Shown here: positions 25,154 through 34,032 of the stretch, piece after piece
How the letters are laid out: every line of letters begins with the position of its first letter
Numbering within the stretch: position 1 is the first letter of the stretch
Assembly: GCF_016679925.1 (NCBI RefSeq)
Contig: NZ_JAEQBW010000003.1
Location: 467,330-531,329, forward strand
Origin: Marivirga aurantiaca
Lineage (GTDB): Bacteria > Bacteroidota > Bacteroidia > Cytophagales > Cyclobacteriaceae
Reading direction: 5' to 3'
Length of the DNA stretch: 64,000 bases
Position numbers and translations under genes: made by a program
The notes under the pieces: model-generated
What the model was told of the DNA's origin: nothing
The model's input: only the letters and a program-made list of their open reading frames with translations
Databases searched by the model: none

Positions 25154-26866
25154 TTGGAGAACAAGTACATCATTAGGCTAATAAAAGACACCGCTAAATT
25201 CATGGAGTTATACGGTGAAAACGATTTTAAACTACGGAGCTATAATTCTGCTGTTTTTAATTTGGAGAAACTTGATGTGAATTTGGCTGAGTTATCAATT
25301 GAGGAGCTGGAAAGGATTGACGGAGTTGGTAAAAGCATTGCCAAAATAATCAATGAGATCAATGAAACACAAAATCTGGCGTATTATCAGGAACTTTTGG
25401 CCAATACTCCTAAAGGTGTGCAGGAAATGATGAAGTTGAGTGGTTTTGGCCCTAAAAAGATCAAATTGATTTGGGAAGAATTAAAAATAGAAACCCTTGA
25501 GGATATAATTCTGGCTTGTGACTCCAACAAAATAGCAGCCTTAAAAGGTTTTGGGGATAAAACCCAGGAGAAACTTAAAATGGCGGCTCTTTTTAAAATC
25601 AATAGTAGACATTTCTTGCACTTCAGAGAAGCTGAAAAGCTAGGGAATATGTTGGTGGAAGATTTGAAATCACTGGTGGGGGTAGAGAATGTATCTCTAA
25701 CAGCTGAGCTCAGGCGTAAAATGGAGGTTATCAAACCCATAGAAATATTAGTAGCTACCAATGATGCTTCCCAATTGAGGGATTATTTAAGAAACTCGGA
25801 AATGTTGGACTTTTATGAAAAAATGTCTGGTCCACGAAATCTTCGTGCTTCTCATTTAACGACTATGGGAGAAATATCTATCCACATTTGTAAACCTGAG
25901 CAGTTTTTCAACGAATTGTTCCGTACAACGGCAAGCCCACAGCATCTGGCTCATCCGCTGGATGGAGCAGGAAATTTGATGCAGCTTTTGAAACAGCAGA
26001 ATTTTGATTCTGAAGAGGCAATCTATGAAGCAGTAAAATTACCCTTTATAGCTCCTGAGTTAAGGGAAGGTCTGTGGGAATTTGAGTGGGCCAAAGAGGG
26101 TAAAATGCCAGATTTGATTGAAACAGGACAATTAAAAGGTATTCTACACAACCATAGTACTTACAGTGATGGCATTCATACATTGGAAGCTATGGCTAAA
26201 TATTGTAAAGAATTAGGTTATGAGTACCTGGGTATAAGTGACCATAGTAAAACAGCTGCTTATGCCAATGGATTGCAGGAGTTTCGTGTTAAGGAACAGC
26301 AAATTGAAATTGACAAACTAAATGCTGAATTAGGTGAGTTCAAGGTGTTCAAAGGAATTGAATCGGATATTCTGGGAGATGGTTCATTGGATTATTCAGA
26401 AGACGTGCTGGCAAGCTTTGATTTTATAGTCGCTTCCATTCATTCCCAGCTCAATATGGATGAGAAAACAGCTACTAACCGACTCATTAAAGCTATTTCA
26501 AATCCCTTTACAACTATTTTGGGACATCCGACCGGAAGGCTTTTGTTGCAAAGACAAGCTTACCCGGTTAACCATGAAGCTATTATTGATGCCTGTGCGG
26601 AATTTGGTGTAGTCATTGAAATTAATGCACATCCTTACCGATTAGATCTGGATTGGCGTTATGTACATTATGCCATTGAAAAAGGTGTGAAGATTTCGAT
26701 TAATCCGGATGCACATGAAAAAGCAGGTTATCATGATATGTACTATGGCGTATGCGTAGGGAGAAAAGCAGGACTTACAGCAAAGGATACTTTTAATGCT
26801 TTGGGTAAAGCAGAACTTGAAAAGTATTTCGAAAAAAGAAAACAAGTGGCCCTCTCAAAGGCTTAA
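25154..26866 (+). CDS. polX: PolX-family protein: degenerate polymerase domain plus PHP exonuclease
   Basis: DNA repair protein of the bacterial PolX type. Residues about 1-150 hold helix-hairpin-helix motifs (IDGVGKSIAK, LSGFGPKKIK, LKGFGDKTQEK) and about 160-315 the polymerase palm and thumb. The palm site that normally reads GSxRR...GD[IL]D reads AELRR...IKPIE, so both catalytic aspartates are replaced. The PHP domain (about 325-571) keeps its metal ligands: HNHSTYSDG, SDHS, IESDILGDGSLDY, GHPTGR, INAHPYR, NPDAHE. I choose the TTG at 25154 (MENKYIIRLI); the 25 residues before it look non-coding. GT9 follows after 16 nt. Confidence 0.9.
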   Translation: MENKYIIRLIKDTAKFMELYGENDFKLRSYNSAVFNLEKLDVNLAELSIEELERIDGVGKSIAKIINEINETQNLAYYQELLANTPKGVQEMMKLSGFGPKKIKLIWEELKIETLEDIILACDSNKIAALKGFGDKTQEKLKMAALFKINSRHFLHFREAEKLGNMLVEDLKSLVGVENVSLTAELRRKMEVIKPIEILVATNDASQLRDYLRNSEMLDFYEKMSGPRNLRASHLTTMGEISIHICKPEQFFNELFRTTASPQHLAHPLDGAGNLMQLLKQQNFDSEEAIYEAVKLPFIAPELREGLWEFEWAKEGKMPDLIETGQLKGILHNHSTYSDGIHTLEAMAKYCKELGYEYLGISDHSKTAAYANGLQEFRVKEQQIEIDKLNAELGEFKVFKGIESDILGDGSLDYSEDVLASFDFIVASIHSQLNMDEKTATNRLIKAISNPFTTILGHPTGRLLLQRQAYPVNHEAIIDACAEFGVVIEINAHPYRLDLDWRYVHYAIEKGVKISINPDAHEKAGYHDMYYGVCVGRKAGLTAKDTFNALGKAELEKYFEKRKQVALSKA

Positions 26867-26882
26867 TAGTAAAAATACTCAT

Positions 26883-27902
26883 TTGAAAAACGTTAAGAAA
26901 GTCCTTATCATTCGCTTTTCCTCTATTGGGGACATTGTTTTAACTACACCGGTTATTCGTGCAGTAAAATTACAAATGCAGGATGTGGAGGTGCATTATT
27001 GTACCAAGAAGCAATTTTCGGATATGCTGGAGAATAATCCTTATGTAGATAAAGTACATACTTTGGGTGATTCCTTGTCTGGTCTGGTTCGTGAATTAAA
27101 AGCTGAATCTTTTGATTTTGTAATTGATTTGCATAATAACCTCCGTACTAAAATCATTAAAAAAAGATTAGGTGTTCCATCCAAAGCTTTCAATAAACTC
27201 AATTGGGAGAAATGGTTAATGGTGAATTTCAAAATCAATAAATTGCCCAATACGCATATTGTTGAAAGATACATGAAGGCGGCTTCCCCTTTGGGAGTAA
27301 AAACAGACAGCTTCGGATTGGATTATTTTATTCCTGAAAAGGATGAAGTGGAAAAGAGTTGGCTCCCGGAAACACATCAAAAGGAATATGTGGCTTATGT
27401 GATAGGTGCCCAACATAACACAAAAAAACTACCTGTTAAGCGCATGATTGAATTGTGCGATAAGATCAATAAACCTATTATACTGGTAGGTGGGCCTGAT
27501 GATGTGGCAACTGCTGAGGAGATTGTAAACTTTTTTGAGCGCACAGAAAAATCAGCTCCTTACGAGGAGAAATTGTTGGAATTGGGTAAAAAAGCACATA
27601 TTTTCAATGCTTGTGGAAAATTCAACCTCAATCAATCGGCTTCTCTTGTGAAAAATGCCACTTATGTTTTCTCCCATGATACAGGCTTAATGCACATTGC
27701 AGCAGCATTTAAGAAAAACATTTTCAGTATTTGGGGAAATACTATTCCCATGTTTGGGATGTATCCTTATAAAACAAAATTTACTGTTCTGGAAAATAAT
27801 AAAGTGAATTGCAGACCCTGCTCAAAAATTGGTTATCAGAAATGTCCCAAGGGCCATTTCAATTGTATGAACAAAATTGTTTTTGATTTTTATTTGCCTT
27901 GA
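26883..27902 (+). CDS. Glycosyltransferase family 9 (heptosyltransferase-like)
   Basis: Cytosolic-face glycosyltransferase that probably adds a heptose or other sugar to lipopolysaccharide core. The GT-B fold starts with IRFSSIGDIVLTTPVIRAVK and has the C-terminal nucleotide-sugar site (PIILVGGPDD, SHDTGLMHIAAAF, SIWGNT). A cysteine-containing tail (CRPCSKIGYQKCPKGHFNC) may bind zinc. The start is TTG 26883 (MKNVKKVLIIRF). An ATG inside polX at 26796 would add unrelated residues. 339 aa is normal. Sugar specificity unknown. Confidence 0.88.
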   Translation: MKNVKKVLIIRFSSIGDIVLTTPVIRAVKLQMQDVEVHYCTKKQFSDMLENNPYVDKVHTLGDSLSGLVRELKAESFDFVIDLHNNLRTKIIKKRLGVPSKAFNKLNWEKWLMVNFKINKLPNTHIVERYMKAASPLGVKTDSFGLDYFIPEKDEVEKSWLPETHQKEYVAYVIGAQHNTKKLPVKRMIELCDKINKPIILVGGPDDVATAEEIVNFFERTEKSAPYEEKLLELGKKAHIFNACGKFNLNQSASLVKNATYVFSHDTGLMHIAAAFKKNIFSIWGNTIPMFGMYPYKTKFTVLENNKVNCRPCSKIGYQKCPKGHFNCMNKIVFDFYLP

Positions 27903-27913
27903 TTGAGTATCAT

Positions 27914-28261
27914 TTAGTAAAAAGCATCCTTAATGTGGAGGTAATTGGCATGGTTTCTTAAATCAATACTGAGGATATCGAAGCGGATATCACTTTTCCA
28001 GTTGATGGCAAAAATGTAATCTTCAGCTGCTTCCATTACTTTTTGCACTTTATGATCGTTTACCCGCTCTTCCGGATGGCCAAAATGATGCGATTTTAAT
28101 GCTTTTACTTCCACAAAAACCAGGAGGTTATCTTTAAGGCAGATCAAGTCAATTTCGGACCTTTTGTAGCGATAGTTTCGCTCCAATATTTCATAGCCTG
28201 CTTTTTCCAGTATGGTAGCAGCTATATCTTCTCCCAAGTCACCTATTTTTTTCGTATTCAA
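27914..28261 (-). CDS. YraN / UPF0102 family predicted endonuclease
   Basis: The 115-aa product is a predicted Holliday-junction-resolvase-like PD-(D/E)XK protein. Core: GEDIAATILEKAGYEILERN, then EIDLI ... LLVFVEVKAL, the acidic/lysine catalytic pattern, ending KSDIRFDILSID. The TTG at 28261 encodes MNTKKIGDLGE, the usual N-terminus. It is convergent with the glycosyltransferase, 11 nt apart. Activity in this family is predicted, not generally demonstrated. Confidence 0.9.
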   Translation of the reverse strand: MNTKKIGDLGEDIAATILEKAGYEILERNYRYKRSEIDLICLKDNLLVFVEVKALKSHHFGHPEERVNDHKVQKVMEAAEDYIFAINWKSDIRFDILSIDLRNHANYLHIKDAFY

Positions 28262-28403
28262 GTGCTATGAAGTTATCAAGTATTATATTTGTACCGAAAT
28301 GTTAAAGTAAGGAATTTACTTTAATCATGAAATTGTTGAAATGAAAGTTTTTATCACAGTTTTAGGGAATATTTCTCATTTATTTAAAGTTAAATGTAGC
28401 TGA

Positions 28404-29120
28404 GTGAATAGCAGTATCAATAAAAGAACAAAATTTCTTTCCCTTGGGGAGTTGGATTACCAGCAAGCCTGGGATTATCAGGAAGAGTTGTTTAAAAAGA
28501 CGATTGAGATTAAAATTTCAAATAGGAAATCAGGTAAGCAGGATATTACACCTAATTATTTGATATTTCTGGAACATCCTCATGTATACACATTAGGGAA
28601 AAGCGGATCAGAAGAAAATTTATTGTTAGATCAGCAAGGGTTAAAAGAGAAGAATGCCACTTATTACAAAATCAATAGGGGAGGAGACATTACCTATCAT
28701 GGCCCCGGGCAAATTGTAGGATATCCCATAATTGACCTGGATAATTTTTTTACAGATATTCACAAGTACCTACGTTTATTGGAAGAAGCTGTTATACTGA
28801 CTTTAAAAGATTATGGAATTAGTGCAGGAAGAATCCCCGGTTTGACAGGCGTATGGGTTGATTTTGAAGAAGGCGCAGAAAATCCTCGGAAAATTTGTGC
28901 TTTAGGAGTTAAATCAAGCCGATGGGTAACTATGCATGGTTTTGCATTTAATGTAAACACTGACTTGTCTTACTTTAATAATATCATCCCTTGTGGGATT
29001 GATGATAAAGCAGTGACTTCTATGGAACATGAATTAAAGGCTCGACAGAATATAGAAGAGGTTTCGTCCAAATTGAAAAAAAACATTGCTTTGTTGTTTG
29101 AAATGGAATTATATGAATAA
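28404..29120 (+). CDS. lipB: Octanoyltransferase LipB
   Basis: Transfers octanoyl from acyl carrier protein to lipoyl domains, the first step of lipoate synthesis. Motifs: EHPHVYTLGKSG, NRGGDITYHGPGQIVGYPI, the catalytic lysine in LGVKSSRWVTMHGFAFNV and the catalytic cysteine in IIPCGI. GTG start at 28404. 238 aa is normal. The gene 2 nt downstream is translationally linked. lipA is not in the window. Confidence 0.94.
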   Translation: MNSSINKRTKFLSLGELDYQQAWDYQEELFKKTIEIKISNRKSGKQDITPNYLIFLEHPHVYTLGKSGSEENLLLDQQGLKEKNATYYKINRGGDITYHGPGQIVGYPIIDLDNFFTDIHKYLRLLEEAVILTLKDYGISAGRIPGLTGVWVDFEEGAENPRKICALGVKSSRWVTMHGFAFNVNTDLSYFNNIIPCGIDDKAVTSMEHELKARQNIEEVSSKLKKNIALLFEMELYE

Positions 29121-29122
29121 TT

Positions 29123-29524
29123 ATGAAAAAGGATATTGATTTTTCACCGGTTACAGGTGTGGATTTGGTAGTTGCCAAATCGGCAGATGAACCAGAGGCA
29201 CAATGGGATGTGTATTTGATCAATAGAAATTTGATTGAACTGGAAACTGTAATGGTTACTTCTAAAGGATATGGCAAGTTGAATGGCGAAAAAAAGAAAA
29301 CATCTACCCTGCGGCATTTAATTGAAAAATTAGAAGAGCAAAGTTATGCCAAAGTAGAACCTATTGACCCTGCGGTTTTTAAACTCAATAATGAATATTG
29401 GGTAAGTTATTTTATTCTGAATCAGGTATTTGATAAGAAGTTCGTATTTGTACCTGATTCTATTACTGAAGAAAACCTGCAGTATATACCGGAACTTGAT
29501 TTGATGGGAGTGAGGCATGCCTGA
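29123..29524 (+). CDS. Conserved hypothetical protein downstream of lipB
   Basis: The 133-aa cytosolic protein is not assigned. It begins DFSPVTGVDLVVAKSADEPE and has an alternating strand/helix pattern. It resembles a Bacteroidota family sometimes wrongly labelled as a phenylalanyl-tRNA synthetase fragment; no synthetase motif is present. Overlap-like spacing (2 nt) with lipB suggests shared transcription. Confidence 0.72.
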   Translation: MKKDIDFSPVTGVDLVVAKSADEPEAQWDVYLINRNLIELETVMVTSKGYGKLNGEKKKTSTLRHLIEKLEEQSYAKVEPIDPAVFKLNNEYWVSYFILNQVFDKKFVFVPDSITEENLQYIPELDLMGVRHA

Positions 29525-29611
29525 AAAACTTTTGTAGAGTAAACAGGATGTTTTTAAGATTTACTTTTTATATTGTAAGGATATTTAAATGAAATTTAGA
29601 ACTCTTTAATT

Positions 29612-30451
29612 ATGCGTTTACTTACCATTTCTACCATATTACTTTTTATAGGGTACTCTCCCATACTAGCACAAACTTTTACAGGTGAAAGTTGGAAGCA
29701 AGTAAAAAGTAAGGGTTCAGGCTCTCTCTCTGCGATATATTATTCTACTCCGGGACTGGTTTTTGAAGAGAACGGTCAAATGAAAGGAGTTTGCATTGAT
29801 ATCATGGAGGAATTTAAAAAACATGTAAAGCAAGCACATGGTGTCACACTTGACTTTAAATTTCTGAAAAAAGAGCAGGTTTTTTCTAATTTCATTAACA
29901 GCATAAAAACAGCTGAAAATGTTATGGGAGTATGCAACACAAGCATTACAGAAGAGAGGAAAAAATATTTAAGTTTTTCACCATCCTATATGAACAATCC
30001 ATCTGTTTTGTTGTCCAATAATGAGGCGAGAGGCATTAAAAACCTTGAAGAGATGCCTAAAGCTTTTGCAGATTATACAATAGTAGTCATTAAAGGCTCT
30101 ACACATGAAAAATATCTTGAGAAAATAAAGAAGCAATATTATCCTGAGTTGAAAGTTGAATTGGTTACTTCCGGAAACGAAGTGAATAAAAGGCTAGGAA
30201 GCAAAGCCAATTATGTGACGTTGATTGATTTCACTGAATATTATGATGCTGTGAAAAAGAACCTGAATGTGAAAAGACATATTGTGCCTCTCAATGAATT
30301 GGAGGATCAATTAGGCTTTATTTTCCCTAAGAATTCGGATTGGGTAACAGTTTGGAATGAATTTTTAACTCCTGAATTCAAATCCAGCATAGTGTATAAG
30401 AAAATTGTGGCAGATAACCTGGGGACTTCTTTTGTTAATTTAATCAAATAG
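29612..30451 (+). CDS. Periplasmic solute-binding protein (family 3)
   Basis: The 279-aa product has a signal peptide ending near SPILAQ. The SBP_bac_3 pattern includes FEENGQMKGVCIDIMEEFKK (ligand-site acidic residue in CIDI), AENVMGVCNTSITEERKKYL and YTIVVIKGSTHEKYL. Such proteins bind amino acids or related small molecules. No permease or ATPase is adjacent, so it may be an orphan receptor. A perfect 13-bp inverted repeat follows the stop. Confidence 0.82.
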   Translation: MRLLTISTILLFIGYSPILAQTFTGESWKQVKSKGSGSLSAIYYSTPGLVFEENGQMKGVCIDIMEEFKKHVKQAHGVTLDFKFLKKEQVFSNFINSIKTAENVMGVCNTSITEERKKYLSFSPSYMNNPSVLLSNNEARGIKNLEEMPKAFADYTIVVIKGSTHEKYLEKIKKQYYPELKVELVTSGNEVNKRLGSKANYVTLIDFTEYYDAVKKNLNVKRHIVPLNELEDQLGFIFPKNSDWVTVWNEFLTPEFKSSIVYKKIVADNLGTSFVNLIK

Positions 30452-30457
30452 GTAGAA

Positions 30458-30509
30458 GTATAACTAAAATAATATTTGTTCTAATATGACAAGTTCATTT
30501 TAGTTATAC
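30458..30509. terminator. 13-bp inverted repeat between convergent genes
   Basis: GTATAACTAAAAT (30458-30470) pairs exactly with ATTTTAGTTATAC (30497-30509) across a 26-nt spacer, between two convergent genes. A terminator role is inferred from position; the stem is AT-rich and lacks a clear T-run. Confidence 0.45.
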
Positions 30510-30521
30510 CGGATTCATACC

Positions 30522-30929
30522 TCAATCTTCTTTCTTCAATTCTATTGTTTGAACATTGCCTTCATCGTCTGTTGATTTCCACTTTTGTGAATTTCTTTTA
30601 TTCTCCATCACTATCCAGGACTTAACTGATGATGAATCATTTTCCTGCTGAGGTTTAATAGTAATATAATTGTCACCAATGTCATAAGTGAATTCACGCT
30701 GGTCAGTTTGTTTGGATCCGAAAATCTTAAATTCCAAATCGTTTGTTCCGGTTCCATCTGAATCGAATTCAATAGTTCCTACATTAGTTGCACTGGTTGA
30801 GCGCCCGGTTACCCCCTCCTCAGAATAGGAAGCAATTTGCCAGGTGCCGGGTAGTTGTCTTTCCAATGTACAGGCAGTAATAAAGCTAATAATCAAAAAG
30901 ATGAATAGTAGAGAGTATAAATTTTTCAT
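30522..30929 (-). CDS. Lipocalin-like lipoprotein
   Basis: The 135-aa product has a lipoprotein signal (IISFITAC, lipidated Cys about 20), then LPGTWQIASYSEEG, the common start of a Bacteroidota lipocalin-like domain. Beta strands follow, ending NSQKWKSTDDEGNVQTIEL. Membrane-anchored; ligand unknown. A degenerate copy of the 110-bp dispersed element lies about 80 nt upstream in the sense orientation. Confidence 0.78.
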   Translation of the reverse strand: MKNLYSLLFIFLIISFITACTLERQLPGTWQIASYSEEGVTGRSTSATNVGTIEFDSDGTGTNDLEFKIFGSKQTDQREFTYDIGDNYITIKPQQENDSSSVKSWIVMENKRNSQKWKSTDDEGNVQTIELKKED

Positions 30930-31009
30930 ATGTATATTGTTTATTTTTTAATGCCCGCTCCAATTTAGTTGTGAGAGGCTATGCCTAAAGGAATCCCTTT
31001 GGGAGAATG

Positions 31010-31045
31010 TAAATATTCATCTTCAACTCGGGATGCTCATTTCAT
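31010..31045 (-). repeat. Probable degenerate third copy of the dispersed element
   Basis: Two exact 13-mers shared with copy 1 (TAAATATTCATCT at 31010-31022 and ATGCTCATTTCAT at 31033-31045) occur in the same order and orientation as in copy 1. The middle part is shortened from about 37 to 10 nt. It points toward the minus-strand gene starting at 30929. Confidence 0.5.
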
Positions 31046-31162
31046 GGGCTTACATTGTGTTAATACTTTATCTAACGTATAATGCGTTTTTAAGGGTGGT
31101 TTTTTCTGTTAAATAAAAGTGTCCTTTCTCGGATTACCAGTATAAACCTATTTCCGCCTTTT

Positions 31163-32053
31163 TCAGCAACGTTGGCTGATCCAGTCTGCCACTTCTATAA
31201 AATGATCTTTTGGAGCATCAGGATGTATGAGTAAATTAATATGATCATAGTCATTTTTGTAGCCATGCTTCCTGCCCACCACTTTAAAGTGGTGATTCGG
31301 CTGATCACCTATTTCCTTCAGTAAACGTTCAACATCTTTTGGGTGACCTGAATGTGTATCTTTAGATCCTGTAAGTGAAAGTAAAGGGGCAAGGTTTTGT
31401 TTCTGCAATGCTTTGGCATAATCAAAACCATCTTCATGATCTTTCCATTCATCGGAATAGACCCAACGGTTCACCTGTAAATAAAAATCTTTGGCTTCAT
31501 TATCACTACCAATCTTGAATTTGGTAGCAGGCAAATAACCATGTTTTTTGACCAAATAAGTACCCACTTTGTTCCAGAGCAAGTCGATATTGAACCACTT
31601 ATGAATATTATTTACTTTCACATCTCTTTTGGAGCCAAAGAAAACTTTACCTTTTAAACCTTCGTGCTTAAATCTGGCTAAATAGGAAAGGATAATGACC
31701 CCTCCCCAACTATGAGCCATCATATATTCCGGTTTATTTCCTTTTATTGATTGAATATAACTGATAAAATCAGGCATATCCTCCATAATGGCTTCTTTCT
31801 GGCCAAATTTAGAGCCGGGACTTATTTTGGGTGTGCTTTTCCCTTTCCCTCTTAAATCACCAACGAAAACATCGTATCCTCTTTCTGCCAGAAATGGAGC
31901 TAATCCTTTTCCTGATTTGGAATAGAAAATGCGCCCATCTTCTATACTGCCATGAAGCAAGAAAATGGATTCTTTGGCAGTAGGGGTGTAAAATCTCCTG
32001 GCATGTAATTGATACTGGCCCTTATCTATAAAATGACTTTCGGTAATAATCAT
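31163..32053 (-). CDS. Alpha/beta hydrolase (serine aminopeptidase S33-like)
   Basis: The 296-aa cytosolic hydrolase has an oxyanion HGS in FLLHGSIEDG, nucleophile elbow AHSWGG (about residue 117), acid in SLTGSKDTHSGHPKD and a C-terminal catalytic His near RKHGYKNDYDHIN. Substrate unknown. It lies 40 nt after the N-formylglutamate amidohydrolase gene on the same strand, the last gene of the peptidase/ligase cluster. Confidence 0.85.
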   Translation of the reverse strand: MIITESHFIDKGQYQLHARRFYTPTAKESIFLLHGSIEDGRIFYSKSGKGLAPFLAERGYDVFVGDLRGKGKSTPKISPGSKFGQKEAIMEDMPDFISYIQSIKGNKPEYMMAHSWGGVIILSYLARFKHEGLKGKVFFGSKRDVKVNNIHKWFNIDLLWNKVGTYLVKKHGYLPATKFKIGSDNEAKDFYLQVNRWVYSDEWKDHEDGFDYAKALQKQNLAPLLSLTGSKDTHSGHPKDVERLLKEIGDQPNHHFKVVGRKHGYKNDYDHINLLIHPDAPKDHFIEVADWISQRC

Positions 32054-32093
32054 ACCTAAAGATATTAAAAAGTATTATGCATGCATAATAAAT

Positions 32094-32786
32094 TTAGTCA
32101 AATATTACTTCAAACTTAAAATTCGGAATCACCATATTACTTACTTGATGAGTGGGGTAGCAATCGAATAATTTTTGATTAATCTCCAATTCCAGCCCGG
32201 CATAATTTTCAGGAAAAAGTTCCCTAAAGTAGGTAGTAAGTCCATCATCCGTGCCTAAGTAAGGATAATTGAGTTTTACCCTCCAGGTATCATTTTTCTT
32301 CAGAATGCGTTTTTGCCATTTCAGTGCAAACATAGTTTCTACACTTCTTGCAGGATCGAACAATATGCCTATTTCTGTCTTACGTGTTTCTCCATTCAAA
32401 ATGGGAGTAAAACTATGAATCGAAAGATGGACTACCTGGTGGCCTTGCTCAATATTTCCCTTAATAAAAGTCTCTAATTTATTCCTGTAAGGAAGGTAGT
32501 ATTGGTTGATAATTGTTTCTTTTATAGCATCTGAATACTCTTTGCTGATAAAGGAGAATAAATCGGGATGCGACAATGTACGGTTACACTCTACTAAAAG
32601 CCTGCTTACCTCATTGTAGTAAATAGGGTAATTCAATCTTTTGGAAATGAGCAGAGCGCAAAGCAATGCTCCTTTGTCCCAACCCCTATGGGACTGCAGG
32701 ATTTCTTCATGGGCCATAAAATCAGCTTTGTAAGTGGTAGGAATCTGATTGCCTCCATGCTCACAACTAACAAGGTATTTTATCAT
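32094..32786 (-). CDS. N-formylglutamate amidohydrolase family protein
   Basis: The 230-aa zinc-type amidohydrolase has the family start VSCEHGGNQIP and continues HRGWDKGAL, EVSRLLVECNR, VVHLSIHSFTP and FDPARSVET. Members cleave N-formylglutamate in histidine breakdown, but no hut gene is nearby. Here the gene overlaps the carboxylate-amine ligase stop by one base (TAATG). Hydrolysis of a different acyl-amino acid or peptide made by the cluster is therefore plausible. Confidence 0.88.
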   Translation of the reverse strand: MIKYLVSCEHGGNQIPTTYKADFMAHEEILQSHRGWDKGALLCALLISKRLNYPIYYNEVSRLLVECNRTLSHPDLFSFISKEYSDAIKETIINQYYLPYRNKLETFIKGNIEQGHQVVHLSIHSFTPILNGETRKTEIGILFDPARSVETMFALKWQKRILKKNDTWRVKLNYPYLGTDDGLTTYFRELFPENYAGLELEINQKLFDCYPTHQVSNMVIPNFKFEVIFD

Positions 32787-34024
32787 TATTTTACATGATA
32801 AATCATGTTGTTATTTAGACATTCCGCCAATTTCTGATATTCTTTTATGATACTTTCATTATTAATTGTTGAGCCGGAAAGGTTCTTCAATATTCTTTGC
32901 GACAAATTCCCATTTTCCAGGATGTAATGGATAATTCCCTGACTATCTTCTGATAAATAGAGTTGGGTAATTATTTTTTTCCACAGGTCTTTTATACTCA
33001 TTGCAGTATTGATAGCAGGATCAAATAATTTCAAATACTCCAAATCATCTATAATACTTTCTGACCCTTTCTCTAAAGAGGCTCTATAAATGTTATAGAG
33101 GTTGTTTTCTGAAATAGGAGTGAAATTTTTAACTTTCTTTACCAGCACCTTGATGGCTTCTACAACTAATTCTGCTATGGCCAAATCTGCCTTTGGACAT
33201 TCCTGCAAATCTATTATTCTGATTTCAATAGCATTACGGTCGAAACGAGTAATTGCTCCTCTCGAATTTAACCACTCTTCCTGCAGAATCCCTTCTTTAT
33301 CAAAAGGTTCTATATCTGTATAGAGCTTTTGTAATATTTTCTGCTCATACTCTTTTTTAGTCTTTACCGATTCAGGAATTACCTTGCCTGCAATAGAAGG
33401 AATTCGTTTCTGATTTTCTTCATAAAAAGCTAATCTGTTGTCCAAAAATTCTCCTTTTCCACCTTCAAATAATGGCGAGGAAGCGCTTAATGCAGGAATT
33501 AATGGCATTAAATGTCTGATAGCCTCATGCAAAACATAGAACTCTTCATCATTCCCAAAAGGGAGATTGATGTGCATACTTTGCAAATTCCCCCACCCAT
33601 GGCCTTTGCAATTAAAAATCTCATTATACTTTTCGTAGATTTCATTTCTGTGATGTGGCCATAGTTTCACATCAGTCATTGGGTTTAATAAAGGGTGCAT
33701 GGCTGTGGGCAATAATTTCGCTTCTAACGGAGCCAAAATATTATTTATCTCAAGTACATTTTGATGCATCAGATGAGATAGGTTTTCTACACTTTCTGCC
33801 GGAAAGCTGGTTTTTAATTCTATGACATGTAAAACCAATTCATTGGACCAGCTAATGGGGCCGTTCGACAATTCGTCTGTTATTTGTCCATTTTTTCTAA
33901 TGATTACTTCATCAGTAATTGGTTGTGGTGTTAGATTGCTTGTATTCACAATCATATATTCAAGTTCTATCCCAATGCACTCAAATAAGTGGTAGGTTTT
34001 GGATGTAGATGCTTCCATTGGCAT
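32786..34024 (-). CDS. GCS2-type carboxylate-amine ligase
   Basis: The 412-aa ATP-dependent ligase of the glutamate-cysteine ligase 2 (YbdK-like) family forms an amide between a carboxylate and an amine. Motifs: IGIELEYMIVN (ATP/Mg site), SNELVLHVIELKT, HPLLNPMTDVKLWPHHRNEI, WGNLQSMHINLPFGNDEE and RNAIEIRIIDLQECPKADLA. Two starts (M1, M3). It is 8 nt after the RimK-like gene and overlaps the amidohydrolase. The true substrates are unknown; glutathione synthesis is possible but not suggested by context. Confidence 0.88.
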   Translation of the reverse strand: MPMEASTSKTYHLFECIGIELEYMIVNTSNLTPQPITDEVIIRKNGQITDELSNGPISWSNELVLHVIELKTSFPAESVENLSHLMHQNVLEINNILAPLEAKLLPTAMHPLLNPMTDVKLWPHHRNEIYEKYNEIFNCKGHGWGNLQSMHINLPFGNDEEFYVLHEAIRHLMPLIPALSASSPLFEGGKGEFLDNRLAFYEENQKRIPSIAGKVIPESVKTKKEYEQKILQKLYTDIEPFDKEGILQEEWLNSRGAITRFDRNAIEIRIIDLQECPKADLAIAELVVEAIKVLVKKVKNFTPISENNLYNIYRASLEKGSESIIDDLEYLKLFDPAINTAMSIKDLWKKIITQLYLSEDSQGIIHYILENGNLSQRILKNLSGSTINNESIIKEYQKLAECLNNNMIYHVK

Positions 34025-34032
34025 TTTTATAT

